From Candidatus Baltobacteraceae bacterium (GTDB lineage: Bacteria; Vulcanimicrobiota; Vulcanimicrobiia; Vulcanimicrobiales; Vulcanimicrobiaceae), in NCBI GenBank assembly GCA_036488875.1, contig DASXGW010000002.1:248001-312000 (forward strand): a DNA stretch of 64,000 nucleotides, in the 5' to 3' direction. The position numbers and the translations under genes are program-made. Positions 26,899-33,392 of this stretch are shown one piece after another. A model generated the notes under the pieces. The model did no database searches and had not been told where the DNA came from. It was given only the letters and a program-made list of their open reading frames with translations. How positions within the stretch are numbered: the first letter of the stretch is position 1; each line of letters begins with the position of its first letter.

Positions 26899-26926
26899 GA
26901 GGGCCCCACCTCGAGGCGGGGCCCTC
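26899..26926. other. Strong hairpin in the divergent DUF177/transglycosylase gap
   Basis: GAGGGCCCC at 26899-26907 is perfectly complementary to GGGGCCCTC at 26918-26926, with a short inner stem and a TCGA loop. It lies between divergent genes, so neither neighbour needs a terminator here, and no T-run follows on either strand. It could be a leader structure of the DUF177 transcript or a relic of a lost gene end. Confidence 0.5.
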
Positions 26927-27000
26927 AACTACGACCCCGACATTCTAGAGCCCGTGCGTTGGCCTTGTCAAACACGGCAGTCGGAGGGATAGAGCGGCGT

Positions 27001-27615
27001 ATGAACGTCGATCTCACCGCTGGACAGCTCGCCGCAGCGGGCGTTGCCTACGCTCCCCAAATCGCCACCGCCGCGGCGCGGCACGGACTCGATCCGGACT
27101 TGCTCGCCGCCGTGGCGGCTCAAGAGACGGGCGGCCCGGGCGCTAATGCCGGCCGGAACGTGGTGGGCGACGGCGGCCACGGTCACGGGCTGTTTCAGAT
27201 CGACGACCGGTGGCACGCCTTCGCCTCGACGCCCCAGGCCATGGACCCGTCCTCAAATGCCGATTACGCGGCCGGGATGCTCCAAGAGCTCATCGGCCGC
27301 TATGGCAACGTGCGCCAGGCCCTAAGCGCCTACAACGCCGGGAGTCCGGCTGCGACGGGCACGCAGACGCAATGGCCTGACGGGCAGCGTTTGGGCTACG
27401 CCGATTCCGTGATGCGCCACTACGACGAAATCTCCGGGGATGTGCCGCCGCCGGCCGGGCCCGCGCCTGCGCAGCTGCCCGAGACCGCCGAGGCATTAGC
27501 ATCTCAGTCCCCGGCCATGCCGCAGTTGCCGGCGCCGTCACAGCCGCAAAGCTACCACCGTCAGGAGACCGACTACACCGGCCTCTTCGATTCCGACGAT
27601 TCCACCACCGTATAG
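27001..27615 (+). CDS. Lytic transglycosylase (SLT-like) domain protein
   Basis: The 204-residue product has a goose-lysozyme/SLT fold: ARHGLDPDLLAAVAAQETGG with the catalytic Glu in AAQETGG, then HGHGLFQIDDRWHAF and VRQALSAYNAGSPA. These match the ES..GLMQ..YNAG pattern of peptidoglycan lytic transglycosylases. The last 60 residues are Pro/Ala/Gln-rich. No signal peptide is seen, which fits a phage or secretion-machine enzyme better than a housekeeping one. A GGAGG lies 13 bases before the ATG. It is the first gene of a three-gene plus-strand module next to tRNA-Ile. Confidence 0.8.
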   Translation: MNVDLTAGQLAAAGVAYAPQIATAAARHGLDPDLLAAVAAQETGGPGANAGRNVVGDGGHGHGLFQIDDRWHAFASTPQAMDPSSNADYAAGMLQELIGRYGNVRQALSAYNAGSPAATGTQTQWPDGQRLGYADSVMRHYDEISGDVPPPAGPAPAQLPETAEALASQSPAMPQLPAPSQPQSYHRQETDYTGLFDSDDSTTV

Positions 27616-27626
27616 GAGGGCAGACC

Positions 27627-27956
27627 ATGGCATTTTTGCTTCCGATCCTCGAAGGCGCGGGCGCCGGGCTGCTCGGCAACGCCGTCGGCGGACTCTTCGG
27701 CGGTGCCGGCGGCGCGGCCGAAAACGGCGCAATGAACGCGCTGAACTCACAGGACGAGAGCTTCCAGCTCGGGATCTACGCGTCCGAGATCCAGAATCAA
27801 GAGCAACTGCAGATGCAGTCGGAGGTCTTCGATCAGATGATGGACGAGCGCAGCGAAAACATGCGTGAGGTCGACACGCTTCGCAACGTCGACATGGCCC
27901 AACGCAAAGCCGACGACTCGATCACCAAGAAGTTCATTCAGAGCATCACCGAATGA
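27627..27956 (+). CDS. Small protein: Gly-rich N-terminus, helical C-terminus
   Basis: The 109-residue protein starts MAFLLPILEGAGAGLLGNAV and continues as a Gly/Ala-rich hydrophobic stretch of about 35 residues. The remainder is strongly helical and charged, with MQSEVFDQMMDERSENMRE and RKADDSITKKFIQSITE. AGGAGGG lies about 8 bases before the ATG. A truncated homologue of residues about 61-99 lies inverted at 28436-28582. I do not recognise the family. The form (membrane-active head and coiled helical tail, next to a transglycosylase) recalls small structural proteins of phages or secretion machines; that is inference only. Confidence 0.7.
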   Translation: MAFLLPILEGAGAGLLGNAVGGLFGGAGGAAENGAMNALNSQDESFQLGIYASEIQNQEQLQMQSEVFDQMMDERSENMREVDTLRNVDMAQRKADDSITKKFIQSITE

Positions 27957-28213
27957 GCGCGCCGCTTCTTCCGCCGCGCGGCGATCGCACCACAGCGGTG
28001 CGCGCCGCGGCGGCGCGTCCGGCGGCCGGCGCGCCGCCTTCTGACCTCACCGCCGAGCAGCAGGCGCAAGTCGCCGCGCAGCACGCCGCCTTCGACTTCC
28101 AGGCGGCGGAGTCGGCCGAGATGCTGCGCGAGCATGAGGCGCTCCAAGCCCTCATGATGGAGCAGCTCAAGAACGAAGACGAGATCATGAAAAAGTGGAT
28201 CGCGCTCATCTGA
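27953..28213 (+). CDS. Small helical protein, unknown function
   Basis: The 86-residue product overlaps the previous gene by four bases (ATGA). Its first 30 residues are Pro/Ala/Arg-rich and probably disordered. The rest is a long helix (LTAEQQAQVAAQHAAFDFQ, then EMLREHEALQALMMEQLKN) ending EDEIMKKWIALI. That ending resembles the DDSITKKFIQSITE end of the upstream protein, so the two may be distant paralogues or partners. I do not recognise a family. Confidence 0.65.
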   Translation: MSAPLLPPRGDRTTAVRAAAARPAAGAPPSDLTAEQQAQVAAQHAAFDFQAAESAEMLREHEALQALMMEQLKNEDEIMKKWIALI

Positions 28214-28243
28214 GGCGGCCAAGAGGACTCCGCCCCGCGAATA

Positions 28244-28252
28244 TGCTATAAT
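28244..28252 (+). promoter_or_regulatory. Extended -10 promoter of tRNA-Ile
   Basis: TGCTATAAT (an extended -10 TGnTATAAT) ends 21 bases before the tRNA. No convincing -35 was seen, which is usual for extended -10 promoters. Confidence 0.6.
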
Positions 28253-28273
28253 CCAGCCTTCGTTCCGCGCCCC

Positions 28274-28350
28274 GGGCCATTAGCTCAGTTGGTTAGAGCG
28301 CATGCTTGATAAGCATGAGGTCCCTGGTTCGAACCCAGGATGGCCCACCA
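28274..28350 (+). tRNA. tRNA-Ile (anticodon GAT)
   Basis: The cloverleaf is complete: acceptor stem GGGCCAT/ATGGCCC, D-arm TAGCTCAGTTGGTTAGAGC, anticodon stem CATGC/GCATG with loop TTGATAA (anticodon GAT), T-arm CTGGTTCGAACCCAG, and an encoded CCA. The 3' half from 28303 on is repeated at 29373-29421, so this gene served as an integration site and was left intact. Confidence 0.97.
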
Positions 28351-28352
28351 TT
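28303..28352 (+). repeat. Attachment-site copy (attL-like) inside tRNA-Ile
   Basis: This 50-base stretch runs from the anticodon loop to just past CCA. It recurs at 29373-29421 with only one base missing. The layout is what a tyrosine recombinase leaves after integrating at a tRNA. Confidence 0.85.
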
Positions 28353-28363
28353 TGATGAAAAAC

Positions 28364-28391
28364 AAACCTCCGGCGTGCTCGGAGGTTTTCT
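28364..28391 (+). terminator. Intrinsic terminator downstream of tRNA-Ile
   Basis: AAACCTCCG and CGGAGGTTT form a stem around a short GCGTGCT loop, followed by T-rich sequence. It lies 13 bases after the tRNA end and inside the putative integrated segment. Confidence 0.7.
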
Positions 28392-28408
28392 CATTCTTGA
28401 CCCGCTCA

Positions 28409-28429
28409 GGGGTCAAACGCGGGGTCAAA
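28409..28429 (+). repeat. Tandem GGGGTCAAA motifs, left end of element
   Basis: GGGGTCAAA occurs at 28409-28417 and again at 28421-28429, a 12-base period, with an inverted TTGACCC at 28397-28403. The same tandem spacing occurs at the other end (29296-29316). They look like arm-type recombinase or excisionase binding sites. Confidence 0.6.
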
Positions 28430-28435
28430 ACTTCG

Positions 28436-28582
28436 TCAGAAAGCCGCATGTCCGCGACAGACCATCTTGGTGATGGAACTGTCGGCTTTTCGCAGCGCCG
28501 TATCGACGTTGCGCTGCGTATCGACCCCGCGCATATTCTCGCTGCGCTCGTCCATCATCTGATCGAATATCTCGGATTGCAT
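28436..28582 (-). pseudogene. Truncated homologue of the 109-residue module protein
   Basis: The minus strand encodes 48 residues starting MQSEIFDQMMDERSENMRG. About 33 of the first 39 positions match residues of the protein encoded at 27627-27956 (both read ...DQMMDERSENMR.. and end the match at SITK). After that match the sequence diverges into CRGHAAF and a stop, close to the tandem motif site. A stop codon lies directly before the Met, and the Gly-rich N-terminal half is missing. It is therefore best seen as a relic of a related gene, lying 16 bases after the 198-residue gene on the same strand. Confidence 0.75.
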
Positions 28583-28598
28583 TTAGGCGCTCGTGGAC

Positions 28599-29195
28599 TC
28601 ACGCCGGGCGGAAGAACCCGATGAGGCCGCCCTTCGCCTCCCCCGTCGTCGCGTCAATTTCAAACGGAGTATTAGGACCCAACTCCTCGTGGCTGCCGCC
28701 TTTGGGAACCCAGGCCATTCCACGAACGATCCCGTTCGAGTAGCTGAGATCGCGAATGCCGTCTAACGAAACGCGATCGGAGATCCAAAGGATATTGGTG
28801 CCGTCGAAGGCACACACGTCCGTTTCGTCGGCGAGAAACATTTTGCCACCGACAACGTCGGACGCTGCACAAGTTAGCGGCAACGCCGGCAACTCCGACA
28901 CGTCCTCAGGATTACGAACGTCGAGCACGTAGCCTACACCGCGAACCCTGACGCCCATGACGTGGCGATTCGGCGTAGTAAAAATGCAAGGCGCCCCCGT
29001 GCTCCAACGCCCGGTAAATCCACGCTTCCAGGCTTTGCCATCGTCAGTCGTAACTTCCACTTGAACGACGGCGTCCGGGTCTACTCCCGTCGCGGCTTCA
29101 ATCGTACGAACTACAGACGTTCCCGAATGGGGGATGATTCTCGCCTCGTAAGCGTGGGCAAAGCCACCAACGATAACACCCTGGTCTAACTCCAT
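28599..29195 (-). CDS. Hypothetical beta-rich protein inside the tRNA-Ile element
   Basis: The 198-residue product begins MELDQGVIVGGFAHAYEARI. It has repeated beta-type segments such as GKMFLADETDVCAFDGTNIL and YSNGIVRGMAWVPKGGS that suggest part of a beta-propeller. No signal peptide, catalytic motif or familiar family is visible. It is the only intact gene between the two tRNA-derived repeats, so it is the presumed cargo of the element. It reads toward the tRNA. Confidence 0.6.
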   Translation of the reverse strand: MELDQGVIVGGFAHAYEARIIPHSGTSVVRTIEAATGVDPDAVVQVEVTTDDGKAWKRGFTGRWSTGAPCIFTTPNRHVMGVRVRGVGYVLDVRNPEDVSELPALPLTCAASDVVGGKMFLADETDVCAFDGTNILWISDRVSLDGIRDLSYSNGIVRGMAWVPKGGSHEELGPNTPFEIDATTGEAKGGLIGFFRPA

Positions 29196-29295
29196 TGGCG
29201 GAGGCGTGCGGCTGTAGCGACCTCGGTTCCTCTTTGCGGCGGGTCAGTCACGCCGTAGTCCAGCCCTCCCAAAGACGGCGTCCTCAGTCGCTTGA

Positions 29296-29316
29296 GGGGT
29301 CAAATGAGGGGTCAGA
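29296..29316 (+). repeat. Tandem GGGGTCAAA/GGGGTCAGA motifs, right end of element
   Basis: GGGGTCAAA at 29296-29304 and GGGGTCAGA at 29308-29316 have the same 12-base period and strand as the pair at 28409-28429. They lie 57 bases before the distal tRNA fragment. Confidence 0.6.
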
Positions 29317-29372
29317 CTGGACTGCTCGCAAGAAAACCCCTGCAAAATAAGGGCCGAAATCGCGTACCGTCG

Positions 29373-29421
29373 TGCTTGATAAGCATGAGGTCCTGGTTCG
29401 AACCCAGGATGGCCCACCATT
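29373..29421 (+). repeat. Distal attachment-site copy (attR-like tRNA-Ile 3' fragment)
   Basis: The fragment starts TGCTTGATAAGCATGAGGTC and continues through the T-arm to GGCCCACCATT, lacking one C compared with the intact gene. It has no acceptor 5' strand or D-arm, so it is not a functional tRNA. Confidence 0.85.
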
Positions 29422-29424
29422 AAA

Positions 29425-29454
29425 AGAACCTTGCTTGGCAAGGCTCTTTTTTTT
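29425..29454 (+). terminator. Intrinsic terminator behind the distal tRNA fragment
   Basis: AGAACCTTGC pairs with GCAAGGCTCT (one mismatch) around a TTG loop, followed by eight T. It is probably the original tRNA-Ile terminator displaced by the insertion. It would also end transcription running toward the convergent multicopper oxidase gene. Confidence 0.8.
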
Positions 29455-29468
29455 ACCGGATTCGATCG

Positions 29469-31274
29469 CTAGACCATCAAGATGTTCTGCATCATGCCCG
29501 TGTCTTCGTGGGGCAGCACGTGGCAGTGCCAGACGGTCTTGCCGTACCACTGTTTGAATCGAACGCGAATTGTAATACTCCCGTTAACGCCGCCGTTTGC
29601 GGGCGGCACCATGAACGTATCCCAGATCTCCGGGGGATCGACGGGCTGATCGTTGATCGCGATCACTTGAAACGAGTTTTCGTGCAAGTGGAACGGGTGG
29701 ATTTCGTCGTGCGCGTTCTCGATGCGCCACTGCTCGCAACTTCCGACCTTCGGCGCGCTTTCGATGTCCATCTCATCGTAGAGTTTTCCGTTAATCGTGA
29801 ACGCCACGCCGAAGAGCAGATCGGTTCGATTGAGCTGCTCTGCAAAGACGAACTTGCGATACTCGCGAACGCGGCTCTGGGGAATGAGGGGATACTCGCG
29901 CGACGGCTTCGGGAGCTTCTTCGGGATGCTCATATCTACGGCGTTCCCTCGAACCACGAAACGTGCGAAGTTCAGCTTGGGGATTAACCTAAAATAGAGA
30001 CCCTCGTTCGCCATCGACGCAAACGTGTACGTTCCGGGGTCGGCAGGCGCCTTGAACAGAAACTCGACACGGTTGCCCGAGCTCGCGATCATCATCGGGG
30101 CGGTCAGGAGATTCTCGTGGGTAACCACCGTCGTGCCCTTGCCGCTCATGTCTTTACTTTGGGGCTTTAGAAGATTGACGCCGTCGAACCCAATAAGCCA
30201 GCTTTCGAAACCGGGCAAGATCAAGGGCAGGGTCAGATAGTTTGTTCCGTTGAGAAAGCGCAACCGGACTACCTCGCCCGGCGAAACGTAAAACGTGGGA
30301 GCTGGGTCCACCGGCGTGTACGTGGCGCCTCCCTTAGCGCGGTTATCGACCCAGTATCGCCCCGCGTTGCCGCCCGCTTGAATGACCTCGATGTTACCCG
30401 TTGACCGATTCCTTTCGAGCGCGGTAACGGTCATCATCGTAAATTTCGTCGACAGGAAGTAACCGCCGTTTTTCGGGGCTCGATAGGCGATGTAATCGCG
30501 AGAATACGTCTTGCGCTTCCCCCTCACGGGGTTGACGTCCAGCGTTTGCACGACGAGCGTGATGTCGCGTGCGGCCGCAATCTCCGGTACCTCATCGATT
30601 GGCCCGCGAACGTAAATCAGCCCGGCCATTCCGTTGCTCACTTGCACGTCGGTCGATCCGTGGTGATGCGGATGATACCAGTGCAGGCCGCTCGGGTGAT
30701 CCTTGGGGATCGGGAAGCTGTAGTCGTAAGTTTGGCCCGGCTCGATCGCGATCATCTCGGCGTTTGGGTTGCTCGTCCCAAGCGGTTCGAAAAGGTGCGG
30801 GACCGTCTGAAGTCCGTGAACGTGCAGGTTTGTCGTATTGAAATCGTGAGGATTGTTCATCGCGTTGAGCGCAGTCGCGGGCCGATGCGGCCCGTGAAAG
30901 TCGGGGTCCATGGCCTCCATCATGTTCTGCGGCTGCGGAACGAGTTGCGGGGGGCCTTGCGTAACCTTTGGATTCGGCGGAAGTTTGTTGACCATACGAA
31001 CGTTAAGCGTGTCGCCCGGCTTCACCGTCCAGGACGGCCCAACCGTCGTGTTGGGATTGGCCATGTCGCCATAGGTGCGCCCACGCAGCTTGTAGCCGCC
31101 GGAGAACGTTGTCGTGACGTACTCCACGTTGAGCAGAAACGATTTCTTTCCGTTGGGGAGTAGTATCTCTTCGCCCTGCGTAATGAGCGATGGCCCGAAA
31201 CGTCCGGCGGTGGACGAACACGCCGCGATCGCGGCAGCAGAAAATCCCGTAATGATAAAACGGCGGCGGTCCAA
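29469..31274 (-). CDS. Tat-exported multicopper oxidase (CotA/bilirubin-oxidase-like)
   Basis: The 601-residue enzyme has all copper motifs in order: HVHG (LHVHGLQTVPH), HWYHPHHHGST, HPFHLHENSFQ and WHCHVLPHEDTGMM, giving type 1, 2 and 3 copper sites with an axial Met. I start it at the TTG at 31274 because GGAGGG precedes it and the product then opens with a Tat signal (DRRRFIITGF) and a lipobox-like IAAC. It oxidises phenolic or metal substrates with oxygen, outside the membrane. The open frame extends to 31604 without a sensible N-terminus. It is divergent from a lipoprotein gene. Confidence 0.92.
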   Translation of the reverse strand: MDRRRFIITGFSAAAIAACSSTAGRFGPSLITQGEEILLPNGKKSFLLNVEYVTTTFSGGYKLRGRTYGDMANPNTTVGPSWTVKPGDTLNVRMVNKLPPNPKVTQGPPQLVPQPQNMMEAMDPDFHGPHRPATALNAMNNPHDFNTTNLHVHGLQTVPHLFEPLGTSNPNAEMIAIEPGQTYDYSFPIPKDHPSGLHWYHPHHHGSTDVQVSNGMAGLIYVRGPIDEVPEIAAARDITLVVQTLDVNPVRGKRKTYSRDYIAYRAPKNGGYFLSTKFTMMTVTALERNRSTGNIEVIQAGGNAGRYWVDNRAKGGATYTPVDPAPTFYVSPGEVVRLRFLNGTNYLTLPLILPGFESWLIGFDGVNLLKPQSKDMSGKGTTVVTHENLLTAPMMIASSGNRVEFLFKAPADPGTYTFASMANEGLYFRLIPKLNFARFVVRGNAVDMSIPKKLPKPSREYPLIPQSRVREYRKFVFAEQLNRTDLLFGVAFTINGKLYDEMDIESAPKVGSCEQWRIENAHDEIHPFHLHENSFQVIAINDQPVDPPEIWDTFMVPPANGGVNGSITIRVRFKQWYGKTVWHCHVLPHEDTGMMQNILMV

Positions 31275-31479
31275 TATGTCCCTCCAATAAAACTCCCGGC
31301 TATGACCTTCAAAGTTCCGTCGCCACCGAGCCATCCCCTGGTTGCATCCACCGCTTCCCAATTGGCGAGCGAGCATGCTTGCCTGCCGACTGACACGCCG
31401 ACCAAACGACAACATCGCAGGCCAACTCAACCGCCGCAACAAAGCGCAATCCGTCGACGTTCCGGCGAGGAGGCATCGC

Positions 31480-32337
31480 ATGCGTTTGAACCTCGGTCGC
31501 TTTTTTGTACTCGTTATCCTAGCCGCGCCGTCAGCTTGCAGCGGCCCAGCCGCACATGAAACCCCCTCGTTCGCGGTGCCGTCAGTCGACCGGACGCAGC
31601 GCACCCCAGAGTCGAGCGTTCGGTTCTGGGTTTACAACTCCACAGCGAAGACGTTCCAACAGGGCGAGCTCGGCGGCTATTGCGTTCCAACAATGGCCGC
31701 TCGAGACGTCAAGCCGGGCACGACGATTGAAATTGTCGGTGTCGCGTCGGGCTGTCTGACTCTGGCGGCCTTCGACGTCCGGCTGCGCGATGTCGCAGCC
31801 GGCAAATCCATCTACTTTTCGGCGAACTACGAGACGACGGGCGGGATCTTCTCGCAAGCGAAGGTCCGATCGACCTCGGTCCCCTACACGGGCGTCTGCA
31901 CCAATGTCGACCCCGAGGCGGCCGTCCTTTATATCTCCACGAGTGGCTGCGGTGGTGGTGGCGGAACGATTGCGAAGTCGCAAGGACCTCAGACGTTCAC
32001 CCTTCGCATCGACAACCGGACCGGCATCGATCTCGTCGGCAAGACGGTCTGGTCCTACTGCACGAGCACGAAGCTTCAAGGTTTCTTAGGCGCCGGAGGA
32101 ACGCTGATCGCGGGCATCGCGACGAAAGGGGGCTCGCAGGCGTGCAAGCACATCGCCAACTTCGCTACGGACTACTACGAGCTGCATTCCGGTAACCTCG
32201 TCGAGGAAATCGAGTGGACCTTTACCGCACCCCACAAGACCCAACTCGCCGTCGACGGCTTCAAGGGGTATTGCGCGAGATCTCATCCAAAGGAACTCGT
32301 GCGTTTCTATAAAGCCGGCATCAACGGGTGTTATTAA
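31480..32337 (+). CDS. Hypothetical lipoprotein with two related beta-rich domains
   Basis: From the ATG at 31480 (AGGAGG seven bases upstream) the product has 285 residues and a lipoprotein signal ending APSACSG. Two domains of about 120 residues resemble each other: SVRFWVYNSTAKTF..GYC and TFTLRIDNRTGIDL..SYC, each with conserved cysteines. A Gly-rich strip (SGCGGGGGT) joins them. I do not recognise a family. The next gene follows six bases after the stop. Confidence 0.6.
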   Translation: MRLNLGRFFVLVILAAPSACSGPAAHETPSFAVPSVDRTQRTPESSVRFWVYNSTAKTFQQGELGGYCVPTMAARDVKPGTTIEIVGVASGCLTLAAFDVRLRDVAAGKSIYFSANYETTGGIFSQAKVRSTSVPYTGVCTNVDPEAAVLYISTSGCGGGGGTIAKSQGPQTFTLRIDNRTGIDLVGKTVWSYCTSTKLQGFLGAGGTLIAGIATKGGSQACKHIANFATDYYELHSGNLVEEIEWTFTAPHKTQLAVDGFKGYCARSHPKELVRFYKAGINGCY

Positions 32338-32342
32338 GCTCG

Positions 32343-33392
32343 ATGTTCACACGCGTGCTCGTAGCCCTACTCGCAAGCTCGCTCGTCGTCCCGGTGCCGG
32401 TCTCCACGACGCCGCAGCCCGATCACTACGGAAAACTGGCGAACCGGCAGTTTCTCGTGCGAACGCCGCAAGGGAGCGGCTACGCGCTGTATTTTAGCAA
32501 CGGCTCGCTCGACGGCAGCGCCGGCGCCACGCGCGCGCTGATCATCGTGCATGGCGTACTGCGCGACGCCGACTACTACTACGATACCGGTATCATCGCC
32601 GCCGCGGCCGCACACCGGCTCGATCGCACGCTCGTCATCGCACCGCAGTTTGTCGAACCAAAGGATATCGCTGGGCGTCCGCTTCCGGCGAACACGCTGC
32701 GCTGGAGCGGCCGGTGGCCGGGTGGTTCTGACGCGATCGCGCCGGCGCCCATCAGTACGTACGACGTCTTCGATGCGATCGTCGCTCGTTTGTCCGACAG
32801 CCGGCGCTTTCCACACATGCGCGACATCGTCATCGCGGGCCATTCGGCCGGCGGACAGATCGTCCAACGATACGCAATCGTCGGTAAAGCTCCGCAACTC
32901 GACCCCGGCTCGCGCGTACCGGTGCGACTCATTATCTCGAACCCATCGTCGTATTTGTACTTTACGGATTGGAGACCGTTCCCGCCGCACAACTGCGCCG
33001 ATTTCGACCAGTGGCGTTACGGCTTGCGGGGCGCACCCCGTTACGTCACCGGAACGCCGGCACAACTCGAGGCGCGCTACGTCAAACGCAGCGTCACGTA
33101 CTTGATGGGCGAAGCCGATACCAACCCGCACGAAGACGATCTAGATCGAAGCTGCGGCGGCGAGGCGCAAGGTCCGTATCGGTTCGCCCGCGCGAAATAC
33201 TTTATCAAGTATATCGCTGGGCGTCATCCCGAGGGCACGAACCAGGAGTATGCGTTCGTTCCCCACGTTCACCACGACAACCGTGGAATGTTCACGTCGC
33301 GCTGCGGCATCGGCGTGATCTTCGATGCTACGTTGGAGGCGTGTCGCGATTCAGGGGCGGTGACTCCGGCGGCCGTGCGCGTCCTACACTAG
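32343..33392 (+). CDS. Secreted alpha/beta hydrolase
   Basis: The 349-residue product has a signal peptide (MFTRVLVALLASSLVVPVPV) and an alpha/beta hydrolase core: ALIIVHGVLRDADYYY near the oxyanion hole, the nucleophile in VIAGHSAGGQIVQRY, MGEADTNPHEDD as the likely acid region and FVPHVHHDNRGMF supplying the histidine. Homologous proteins are often simply annotated as hydrolases, and the substrate is unknown. The ATG at 32343 is preferred to an upstream in-frame TTG that overlaps the previous gene. It converges with the GloVer lipoprotein gene by a four-base overlap. Confidence 0.75.
   Translation: MFTRVLVALLASSLVVPVPVSTTPQPDHYGKLANRQFLVRTPQGSGYALYFSNGSLDGSAGATRALIIVHGVLRDADYYYDTGIIAAAAAHRLDRTLVIAPQFVEPKDIAGRPLPANTLRWSGRWPGGSDAIAPAPISTYDVFDAIVARLSDSRRFPHMRDIVIAGHSAGGQIVQRYAIVGKAPQLDPGSRVPVRLIISNPSSYLYFTDWRPFPPHNCADFDQWRYGLRGAPRYVTGTPAQLEARYVKRSVTYLMGEADTNPHEDDLDRSCGGEAQGPYRFARAKYFIKYIAGRHPEGTNQEYAFVPHVHHDNRGMFTSRCGIGVIFDATLEACRDSGAVTPAAVRVLH

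Noticed and set aside
27001-28213. Reading the module as a type III secretion needle/rod set
   Set aside because: Sizes and the neighbouring transglycosylase fit, but no needle-family motif is recognisable and no export apparatus genes are in the window. I keep it only as one possibility.
28340-28624. Plus-strand 94-residue frame starting in the tRNA-Ile CCA end
   Set aside because: It begins inside the tRNA, runs through the terminator and the tandem motifs, and then antisense to the gene fragment. No ribosome site or family match.
29244-29441. Minus-strand 65-residue frame starting MPSKVLLMVGHPGFEPGPHA
   Set aside because: The VGHPGFEPG part is a translation of the duplicated tRNA-Ile fragment, a known annotation artefact. 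The remainder covers the tandem motif site.
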